NCBI GenBank assembly: GCA_005656395.1
Contig: SRSI01000038.1
Span: 310,001-374,000, forward strand
Reading direction: 5' to 3'
DNA: 64,000 nucleotides
DNA from: Strongyloides papillosus
Taxonomy: Eukaryota > Nematoda > Chromadorea > Rhabditida > Strongyloididae
Numbering within the stretch: the first letter of the stretch is position 1; every line of letters begins with the position of its first letter. This document shows positions 34,142 through 44,700 of this stretch, piece by piece. The notes below the pieces were generated by a model. The model saw only the letters and a list, made by a program, of their open reading frames with translations. It made no database searches and was not told the DNA's origin. The position numbers were made by a program, and so were the translations under genes.

Positions 34142-34950
34142 TAAGAACTGGATAAAAAAGTTAGCTAAAATTCTAAGTCGAAACTATTCATCAAAACATT
34201 TTAAAAGTAAATTTTATAATATTTTATTAAAAAAATTCATCAATACTTTGATTTAAATATATTTATATTTTTTTAAAGTCTATATAAATTTTTTACTACG
34301 AAAAGTGTCTGAGTAATTGTTTTGATTTATTTTTAATCTTATCAATTTAGAGAAATATTTTTATCATTTTGAATACATTAAAAATTTGCGTTCTTATTTT
34401 TATAATACATTTTAAAAAGTTTTGTCAAAAAAATATAAAACAAAATAAAAAATATGCATTAAATTTGTAAAAGTATTTTTTATTATGCAACCAAAATGCG
34501 AAATTATAAAACAACAATTGCAAAAATTAGATCTTTTAAGTTAAATAATTATGAAAAACTTATGATCAACCTCAAATATTATTAATATTTTAAAAAGTTA
34601 GCCAAACTTAAAACTGATCTCTATTTTTAATTTCATCATATTTAATAACTTAAAACTTACATATTAACACTAATCAAAAGTCTAACGTAAATATTATTCT
34701 TAATTTTTTATTTTTATATTAAAAATTCGTAAAAAATTATTCAAACATAGAATATCAAATGAATTTAAAATCATGAGGACATACAATAAAACAATTTTGA
34801 TAAAGTATGTTTTATAAGTTTTTAACATTCAAAAACCTAAAAAATTTTAATAATAATTATTCATGTTATAAAATACAAAAATGTTACTTGGAATATTAAT
34901 ATGTTTGTTATTATAAAACAAAAGATTTTTAAGTTTTTTAAATTCTAAAC
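34142..34950. other. AT-rich spacer, nothing recognised
   Basis: No gene or repeat could be supported between the N1 element and the GC-rich start of the Helitron-like ORF. Confidence 0.5.
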
Positions 34951-34981
34951 ATTTTAAAAAAATTCCCGCGAGTATGTAGCG

Positions 34982-36769
34982 ATGAACGCAGCGAGTTGCT
35001 GCTTATGGAAAAAAGTCCAACAATGCGGGCAAGCAGCGACGAGCGAAGCGAGGCTGCGGCTTGTTAAATATGATAAATGTAAAAGATTAAGTGAAAAAAA
35101 GAAAATACAAGTACAGTTAAACAGATTAGAAAAAAAATTTGAGAATACTGTTGAAAAAAATTGTATTGAAATCTTTAAAATAAGTGAGACATTAAATAAT
35201 AATCTCAATGAAGGTGTCGAATTAAAGAAAGACGAACCAATGGAGATTGATATTTATGAAAAAAATACATCGCAAATTTCAATGAATTTTGATGTAGATA
35301 TTCATTCTACATTGAAAGATATAATTGAAGTTGAAAGTAAAAAAAATTGCAAAAGAGTCAATCAAAAAAAAAGTTACAAAAGCATTTAAATAGATTACAA
35401 AATAAATTATCAAAAGATACTGTTAAAACAGAATCTAAGGAAAATTTAAAAATAAATAAGGTATTAAATTGTGATCTTAATAAAAATGTTGTAATAAATA
35501 ATGAAGAGCCAATGGAAATTGATATATCTGAAAATAATATATCAAAAGATCCAATGGAGCTTAATATGGATCTTGAATCTACATTAAAGCGAGTAAATAA
35601 TACTAGAAATAAAATTATAAATTGCAAAAAAAATCGGAAATTAATAAATTACGAGTGCAATTAGTGAGATCTAGAAAAAACTTACCAAAAAGTTTAAAAA
35701 ATATTGCAAAAAGGGATAAATTAGACACGAGTAGTGACAAATTTTCCGTAGTTAGTGATTTATTAGTAAACTTAATTGATTTAAATAAGTCTAAGAAAGG
35801 AATAAATAAAAATAAATTGACAAAAAAAATTAAAAGATTGTCAAGTAACATTAAAAAATGTGATGATATATCTTTAAATAAAAATCCTCAAGTAGATTCT
35901 ATTGTAAAAGCTATTGATTCAATACAAGTAGCTAATGATTCTACTAAAAAAAGAAGAAAAAGCAGAAAGAGTTTGAAAAAACAAAAAGTTTTTCCAGCTA
36001 GAGATGAAGAAATTATCCCAGATGAACATTATTTGGGTCCTCTTTCTACTGGCTGTGAACATTGTCAAGCAATGTTCTACGAAAAAGAATACAAGTATAA
36101 ACAATGCTGTGAATTTGGGGGAGTTAAAGAATATGAAAGACTATTTAATAACTTTCCTAAATTTATAAAAGATTTGTTTATGGGTGAAGATGAAGAAAGT
36201 ATATACTTTAAAAAGCATTGTAGGCGAATTAATAACAAATTTGCCTTTGCGAGTTATACCGGTCAACAAAGAGATTTCAAAACATCAGGTCCTCCAACAT
36301 TTATGTTGCATGGTGAAGCTAAACGTGTAATAAACACAGCTGTACCTGTAAAATAAAGATAATTTGTCTTATGGACAACTATATTTTTATGAACCTGATG
36401 TTGCTGAAGATATTAGAAATGAAAATGCTAGTGCATTTAATGAAATATCAATTATTAGTAATCTTACTCATATAATTTCCAAAATAAATATGTTAGCATT
36501 ATCATATAAACATTTTGGTGATTATATTCGTGAGCAAGAACTAAAACATAAAAATAAGAATAAAGCTGTTTCAATGTATAAATTGCTTTTGAAACCTCCA
36601 TCAAATAAGAATGAAAGAGTTCGTAATTTGCCAGAGGTTACAGAAATAGCAGCTATATTTCAAAGTGAAAATGAAGAAGTTCCTGATTACAATGTTTTGT
36701 TATGTAATAAAACAGGAAAATTGGGAACTTTGAGTCATTATAGTCCTTTAAAAGATTCTGCAACATATC
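34982..36769 (+). pseudogene. Helitron Rep/helicase N-terminal region, frameshifted and truncated by element C
   Basis: Four consecutive ORF pieces (34982-35389, 35347-35664, 35622-36356, 36364-36769) form one product. The first part is a basic, coiled region with two tandem ~85-residue repeats, each with an EPMEIDI core. Then come the Helitron N-terminal hallmarks: a CEHC...CC zinc-binding cluster near 36050-36115, NNKFAFASYTG, FMLHGEA, and SYGQLYFYE with the NLPEV and LSHYSPL segments further on. These precede the Rep HUH and helicase domains of rolling-circle Helitrons, which are missing because the LTR of element C begins at 36770. Two of the frame changes fall in A-runs (about 35366 and 35626), the third near 36354. 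The GC-rich start (34965-35065) is unlike the surroundings. Confidence 0.8.
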
Positions 36770-36903
36770 TGTTACATATTTGTTTGATGATTTGGTACAA
36801 TCATCCTTTTTTTGTACTATTTAAAGGGTCTCTTTTACCTAAATAAACACTTTTACATATTTTACTTAGTGTTATTATTTCTATTAGTTTGTAATATCAC
36901 ACA
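36770..36903 (+). repeat. 5' LTR of element C
   Basis: 134 bp starting TGTTACATATTTG and ending ATCACACA. It is about 96% like the reverse complement of 55662-55795. Its end abuts TGGCGCCCCCGG. The first eight bases of that site match a lysine-tRNA type primer site, but the rest does not, so the primer tRNA is uncertain. Confidence 0.85.
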
Positions 36904-36917
36904 TGGCGCCCCCGGTT

Positions 36918-39900
36918 ATGAAAGAAAAAATTTCTTCCAATCCTTTTATTATTTTGAAAAACCTTAAAATTTCTTTATTTAAGCATCATACCGATGAAGC
37001 CCGTTTAAAATTTATATTTTCTACTCTTGATTCTACATTTTTTATTGAGAATAATATTGATGACTTTGAAGGTCTTTCGTCATCCGAATTGTTATCTAAA
37101 GTCACCCATTATTATACTGATATAATTGAGGAAGAATTTGATATTTATGACCGTTTATGTTTACTTATTGACGATTTAAAAATAGACTATGATCTTCGTA
37201 AACCATATTCTTCATTTATTAATGAAGCAATAGATAGAATTAGTTTTTTTAATGCTAGTATCTGTGATGCGTTAATTATCAAGTATTTCCTAGAATCTAT
37301 TTCTCAAAAATTTAGACAATCCCAAAATTTTAAAGATTATCTCCCTGACTCTATGGTTTTATCAGATTGGCTTAGTGCTGCTAAAGAATGGGATAAACTA
37401 GCTACTTCTACATTAGTAAGAAATTTCCGCAAATCTCATTTTAGTAATAAGACCACAACTAACATTAAGACTGAGTCTAGTAATGACGTAGTTAAGGATA
37501 CTAAAGATGTTAAACCTGCTTTTGGTATTCGCCCTTGTCATTACATTATCCAACAAGCCTCTTTCTTTAATATTGATGACGAAGCATTAGTTGACTCCGC
37601 ATGCGGCGAGAATATATTATCATTGAATGTATTTAATAAATTTACACGTGATATTAGAGAATCCCTTAATCGTAATAATACTATAGATATTATTCTTCCT
37701 AATGGTTCTCGTGTTTCTACTATTGGATCAATTGATGTTGATTTTTCATGTTCTTTTGCTGATATTCATTGTACATCTTTAACATTCTTTGTTTGTGATG
37801 TTGCTTGGAATTTCTTAGGTATCAATACTTGTGTTAAATTTAGACTTCTTTCTAAGTTAGAAGCTATGATTCTTGAAAATGAACCATTACTACGTGATAC
37901 ATCTTTTATTTTGTGTAATATTAGTACTGACAATGTTCATAAGGATAGCATCTATCGCATTAATAAGTTTTTAGAAGAGAATCCAGCTTTATGGGATGAT
38001 TCCCCCGTCACATCGAAGACCTTCGTAAGAATTCCTTTCCCCGAAAATTTTGTACCAACTAAAGCTCCTTTGATTCGTTTTGCTAAACATCTTCGCGAGG
38101 CTTCAAAAGACATACTAGATGATGACGTGAGAAAAGGTTTTCTTGTTAAGGTTTCATCACAATCCGATCAAATCAGCAACGCTTTTACTATCAAGCAACA
38201 AGGTAAAAATCCTCGTTTAGTAGTTAATCCTAAGAACTTGAATAATCAGATAGTTATTCCTAGTAATATGACGCAAAAAATGATCAATACGAAGGATATA
38301 CAAGAAAAGCTTGCTAATTACTACAAAAATAACACCGACTATTGTTTTTCTACTTTTGACATTAAATCTGCGTATAGAAATTGTAGACTTCATCCCGATC
38401 AATCAAAATATTTACAATTTGTAACTGAGTTTGGTACATATGAACCTACATCTCTTATTTTTGGATTAAATGTTTCTTCATATCTTTTTATTGATACTTT
38501 ATCTAATATTATGCATGGTATTGATTCTGTAATATTCTACAGCGACGACGGTCTTGTCTTTACTAAAAAAGAAGATCATGCTAACGTAGTCATTGAAATT
38601 TTATCGCGTTTAGTTAATGTAGGATGGAAAATTACTCATGATAAATGCCAATGGATGAAAGATGAAGTGGAATTTATCGGTTTAACTATATCTAAGAACG
38701 GTATTTCTATTCCCGAACACAAAAAAGTTCAGTATAAAAGTTTCTCACATCCCACAAATTTAGTCCAAATAAAGCAATTTGTTCAATCATTAAATTACTA
38801 TAGGTCTATGATTCCCGAATTTAGTAATATTACTGATAGTTTCTATGCCATGAAGTCGTACAAATGGACAGACGTTGAAAAGTCTAAGTTTAACAGAATA
38901 GTTAACATTTTATCTGAAAATATATTTTTAACTATTTTACCCTCAGATATCTTTTCCTTCTCTCTAACAGTTCAAGTATCTGATTGTTCAATTTGTTCTT
39001 CATTATACTGGCATACTAAATCAAACAAGGGTTTGTTCGATCTTCAAGGTAGAACTCTTAAGGGATCTGAGATTAATTATTTATACCATAATAAGTTTTT
39101 ATTAGCAGTTAAAGAAAACTTATTTGCTAACCAAAAATTTATCTTGAATTTACCTGTTTTTGTTATTGTTAATAATTCTCCTCTCAAATCTGTATTAGAT
39201 AATCCTCCAGATATGTTTTCAGCTCAAAGTACTTTTCAAAGATTACGATTATTTTTAGAATATTTCGATGTTAAATTTGTTTATTCACGAGAATATGACA
39301 TAATTAGTAAACTAAGAATCGATTCTATTCCTGAAGACTTTACTCAACCTATTACACTATGCGCTATGAAAGAACTCGCTAAAATTGACGATGTTGATTC
39401 TTTTATTGATCTAAACAGTTTAATTGACAGCTACGCTTCTGATCCATACGCTCCCATTCTTATTAAAATTGCTAATGGTATTAAACCAGATCATCAAGAT
39501 CTGTCTATTTTACCAAAACTCATTCTTAAATTTATCGACAACAATCAAATTGTTTTAGATTCAAATAATGTTATTCGTATAAACAATAAAATTTATGTAC
39601 CACAATTATTTCAAAACAATATTTTATCTTATTTACACATGTATCATCGAAGCTCTACGGCTATGATTCACTTAGCCAATACTCTTTTTGTTATGATAAA
39701 TTGTACTTCTTTAATTCGCCAATATTATTCGAATTGTAAAACTTGTATGTATATTCGTCGTTCTGGTCCAAGTCATATATCTTCTTGGCCTAAAGCTGAA
39801 CATTCTCGTGAACGATGGCATGCTGATCATGTTGTTGTTAATGGAAAAACTTTATTATCTATGGTTGATAGCTATAGTAATTTTTTAATTTTATATCATT

Positions 39901-41142
39901 TATCCTCATATTCTATTCCTAAATTACAAGAAGCACTTATAAATATATTTGCTCTGTATGGAACACCATCTATAATTGTTTTTGATAATTTTCCTTCATT
40001 TGTATCACCTTTGTTAAAACAATTTCTTATTGAATATAATGTTGTACCTATGTATTGTATTAAATATGATCATCGTTCAAATGGCCATATTGAAACTCTT
40101 AATTCTTTTGTTCGTACTTCTATCTCCAAATTCATGTCCGAAAAAGAATCCTTTTCAAATGCGATATCTAAGACATTACTGAAGAATCACACATCTGTAT
40201 ACAGAGATAATCTTACATCTCAACAAATTTTCTTCAATGATCCCGACTTCCATGCTGAAGCTGTTATACGAAATACTCCTCAACTCCATATCGTCGACAA
40301 ACCTGTTCTTTTCAAAATAAAATCCGATCAATCGACATGGACAGAAGGTTTTGCTTCATATCGCATAGGAAAAAATACATATCAAGTTATTGATAAAGAG
40401 AAATCTATTCATATTATCAAAGATAATCTTATTAATTTTGATATTGGCAAGGACATTATTAAAGAAGTTGTAGACGTTATTCCGATCTCTAAACCTAGTG
40501 AATATAGGAATGTTAAAACATCCATTGATTCCATTGATTCTGTTTGTACTGAGACTACTCCAAATATTATCGTACCTAATAATGGAGAAGGGGAAGAATT
40601 AACATCTGATATGTTAACTAAGTATGAAGACCTCTCGACATCATTACTTAATACTTCATTATCTTCACCATTAAAATCTATTACTAATGTTGTTCCTGCA
40701 TCTGATAAATCATTTGAAGTTATAAGTACGGAGAAAGAATTTACTGAATATATTTTCAATAATCCACAGTTTAAAGAGTCATATATATTTATGGATGGTT
40801 CTACTAAAGGTCCTAAAGATAAACCTTCAAGTGGTATTGGTTATTTTGCTCATATTCAGTCAAAAATGACATGTGGAGGATTACATTTACTAAATCCTGT
40901 TTCATCCGATCTTACAGAAGTTTGTGCGTTTGTTATGGTACTTGAAAATGTCAAGGATATTGAGTCACCTATTTTGTTTCTTACTGATAGCTCGTACGTA
41001 TATAAAGCTATAGCAAATGGTTACATAGATAGATTGACTTCGTTGGATCGTCCTCATCATGAAATGTGGAGCCGTATAAAGCTTTTGTATCGTCCGTCAT
41101 ATAGAATAATACAAACAGCTTCTCATTCTCGCCATTCTCCAG
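36918..41142 (+). CDS. Polyprotein of element C with a second, cellular-type RNase H after integrase
   Basis: The frame is open from an ATG at 36903 that overlaps the LTR end and primer site, so the next ATG (36918) is the likelier start. Residue numbers here count from 36903. Gag is short and lacks a zinc knuckle. The protease site reads DSA. The reverse transcriptase has YSDD at 546-549. The following native RNase H keeps only its first Asp: the later Glu and both Asp positions are replaced. Integrase has an HHCC finger and an intact D,D35E core (HADH, FDN, HIE). After it comes a second RNase H with the type I pattern MDGS (Asp 1298), Glu 1339 and TDSS (Asp 1362). It is lost just before the last Asp because element D begins. 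RNase H removes the RNA strand during reverse transcription. Confidence 0.88.
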
Positions 41143-41285
41143 TGTAGGGTGGGACAACCCACCCTTTCCAAGATAGTATAAAGAGAAAGATACTTTTATT
41201 ATTAAACACATTATTGTTAATCAGAGAGCTTTTAAAATAAAATTTAATATATATATTCCATCTACCTTTTATCAAACAGATTACA
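41143..41285 (+). repeat. 5' LTR of element D
   Basis: 143 bp. Near its start is a perfect 7-bp-stem palindrome GGGTGGG-ACAA-CCCACCC, followed by a TATAAAGAG promoter-like box and a downstream AATAAA-containing stretch. One substitution relative to the 3' LTR. Confidence 0.95.
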
Positions 41286-41297
41286 TGGAGGTTCCAC
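41286..41297 (+). promoter_or_regulatory. Primer-binding site of element D (glutamine tRNA)
   Basis: TGGAGGTTCCAC lies immediately after the LTR end CA. It is complementary to the last 12 bases of the common eukaryotic glutamine tRNA, including CCA. Element E has a longer match to the same tRNA. Confidence 0.85.
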
Positions 41298-41726
41298 GAA
41301 CCATAAACTATATTTAATTCTCAAAAAAAAAAACCAATGCATTGCTTTTCTATATCTATAACCGATTTTCTTCATGATGTTAATTTTTATTGTACGTTAT
41401 TATCATTTTCACAATACTCATGGTACTTTAACATTTAAATATTCAGCCTAGGTATATACGTAGTTTGCAACATATAGGCATTTTTTGCCTTGCATCCTAC
41501 GCCTCTCATTAATCTTAGTTGTTTATTGAGTTGTAACGTTGATTAAGATAAGTATAGTTGTGCACAACATAGGATAGAATTACTGAGACATTTTTTAAAA
41601 CAATCAGGTACCATCAGAGTTACTAAGTAGAAGATACATTCTTGAGTATTACACTCTTTATCTACAAATGTTATATAATTCCGTTATTTGCTAAATTTCA
41701 TATCATTTTTAGTTTTCGATATCAAC

Positions 41727-44700
41727 ATGTCGTTTAATTATCGTTCAAGTAGTTTACCTACAAAGCAAAATACTTCCCTCCACGTAAGTGGCGATGCTCA
41801 CGCAAGTGACACCAAGCCTGTCAACATAATGCTACAACCATCACAGGTTGTACCCATTATGTTACAAGCACGACCCCCAATCCACGAAAGTGGCGATCAT
41901 CATGTTAGTGAAGTCTTTCCTAATCATGATACTACGTATGCTTCAAAAGCTACACCATCCAACAAGGTTGTCTCTTTTCAAGAGCATCCTAAACTATTGC
42001 CCAACGTGGACACGTCATTACCTGCTTTCAAGGGATGGCGTAATTTGTTCCACAAAGGCAGCACCTCTGTATTATCTCAAGTTTCGCATTTGAGATTACC
42101 ACGTCAGGTTGACGAAACGAAACCAGGCCAAAATGGTATCCCATTGGCTGAGCAGTCGACCATTATGAAAACCGTTATTGCTGAATTGCTTAACGAACAG
42201 CAGCAAGTACTTGATACAGAGCCTCACAAGTACGATGCTCTCCGTGCCGAACAAACCAATCGGTTAACGGAGGTTTTGAAAGAATTACATATTAGTAGTG
42301 ACTATTATGTTCCCGACTTACGAGCATCTTATACTCCCAAGAAAAGATCAATTCGCACTGTTAGCGAATTGGAAAATGCTCTGTTATTAGCCCAAACAAA
42401 GAAAATGTTTGGTACATTTAAAGGAAAATCAATTAACGGTTATACCAATTTTATGCAACATTGCATTAATACACTCAATCTTTTAGCCCATAATAAGGAT
42501 GAATTCCCGGTAATTGATAAAATAGCAGCAAAGCTAGTCAATTACATCATTCCTTCGGATAGCAAAATTGCTAATGCCCGAAACATCGCTGTTACCAAGA
42601 AAAGCACTGTCGATGGCTTTTCAGTTAGTTACAATTTTACATTGACAGAAATATTAAATGATATAAAGGACATTCTGGCTAGGCAAGGTCTGCAAAGTTA
42701 TGAAAACTTCTATGCCGTGCCTCCCATGAATGACGCATTAGATGTTTCCGCTCACGAAACTAAATTCTCTGAGTATATACGAAAAAAATTCTCGGTCACC
42801 AATCCTAATGCCTTTTTCCGGACTTCTAAGGATCTTAAAAGAGATCAATTAATGTTGTTTACAAAAGGGTTACATCCGTTGTTACGCCTTAACAACATTA
42901 CCCCCAATCTGTATGAGTTGGAATATGATGATTTTGTTGCATCATATATAGAAACTCAGATTAGAATGCAACCGGCAATTGATGTAATTCGGCGCCCTCA
43001 TTTATCACGGGGAATGAAGCCTAATGCTAATAAAATACAGTCTTCTGATCGTAGATCTAGTCGTCATCCTAATAATTCTCATAGTAAGAATAATCACAAT
43101 CACCAGCATACTTATAAAGGGAATAATAATAATACTTTTAACAACAATAATAAAAACAAGTATAATAATCAGGCTAATACATCTAACGGTCACACATCAC
43201 GTCAATTAACGAAACATGCCGATGTTCGTAGACCTAACACGACGTATAATACAAACAAGGCTCCAACAGGTGGAACTACCAACCGCCGTGGAGACCATAA
43301 AACCTATCCTAAGAGTAAAAGCACCACTCGCTATTCACAGCAAAGTAAAATCAACAATGTACAGGCATCACATGACGATCGTACAGATGCACAATCCACT
43401 GGTAAACTTGATGGCATTGTCTATGATCTAAGTAATCTTGTCAAAGAGTTAAAACTTAACACATTGACTATTTGCATGTTAATACTAGCTTTTCTAATTC
43501 CATTCGGAGCATCAGCACCTATCGGTAAATGTAAGCTGGCTCCCTCACAATATGGTGCTTATTACAATCAACGCGATTTTGGCGTTGACAATATGGTAAA
43601 AGTACATTATAAACAACTACTACCCAATTGTAAAATTGGGAGCATAATAGAAAATAAAGGTATTAGAGTAAAAGATGTTTTTCTTGATAACCACTTCGAT
43701 TTTGATAAGAAAATAACTACAATTGCCAATCCAAATTGTCATAATGTAAAAACTGTTCGCTTCGATAACAATAATAATGATTTTGTCGAAATATCAGACG
43801 ACACAGTTGATTCATCTTCTATTCTTAAGAAGGTACATGCAGCCATATCAGATTATGAACAATCTTGTGAGCTTTCCAATATGGTAGCTCCAATTAAGGA
43901 AGCGCCCCCACAGGTAATACAAAATGCCGCGACGGAAAAGGGTAAAACACCCGCTTCCAGTAATACAAATAAGGCACCTGCAGCTACAACTACACTTCGT
44001 GCCAGCACACAAGATAAAACAGTTGTATCTAAAATAGAAGCTGAGTTACGTAATTGTGAGGCTAAATTGAAAAGCCAAACGAAGGAAGTCGAGAAATTAA
44101 AGAAGTCAGAACGCATTTTGGCAGACGATAAATCTAAAATACTCGACGATATTAGGACAGTTACAACACATATAGAAGGCATACCTAATGCTTTAACGTT
44201 GACTATTCCTCCAATATCAATGAAGGAGGAACTTCAATCCCTCACCACCGTGGTACAGTCGGTTATTGCGGGTGAGCGTCAGAAAGCTGCATTGCATGAA
44301 CAGCAAATATCTTCTATCCGAGAGCTCGAAGACAAGTTATTAGAATGTCAAAACGAGCGAAAAAAGTTGAAAAAGGAGCTGGAGTTAAAGAATAACGAAC
44401 TTCAACTCCTCAAGGGTGATAATACTAAATGTATGAACGATATGAAAATCGTGCAACAGTATGTAGATAAGACGATTGATGAGAGAGAGGAGCTTAACCA
44501 ACTCCGTGCCTCAGCCTCGTCTTGTACCAAGAACACCAATGATCTGCAGCACTGTCTTCAGGACACGCTGCTGTTGAATAGTGCAGTCCAACTTCTTCAT
44601 AAGCAAGTAAACGAGAAATCTACACAAACTGATAGTTTACAGAATGAAATCGACGAATTAGCAGCTCGTATTACTTCCTTAAACGAATTATTAGAGTTGA

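Larger units (their letters stand above)
36770..41142 (+). mobile_element. LTR retrotransposon C, 5' part (3' end lost at the junction with D)
   Basis: The 5' LTR (134 bp, TG...CA) is followed at once by TGGCGCC, the expected position and start of a primer-binding site. A single long polyprotein ORF fills the rest and is cut at 41143 by the 5' LTR of element D. Insertion broke the Helitron gene. A second, inverted copy of its LTR lies at 55662-55795. No 3' LTR in direct orientation is present. Confidence 0.88.

Noticed and set aside
43005..43209. Ile/Val-rich ORFs on both strands inside the Asn/His-rich region of element D (similar ones at 53058-53430 in E)
   Set aside because: They are frame shadows of the AAT/CAT-rich coding repeat, not separate genes.
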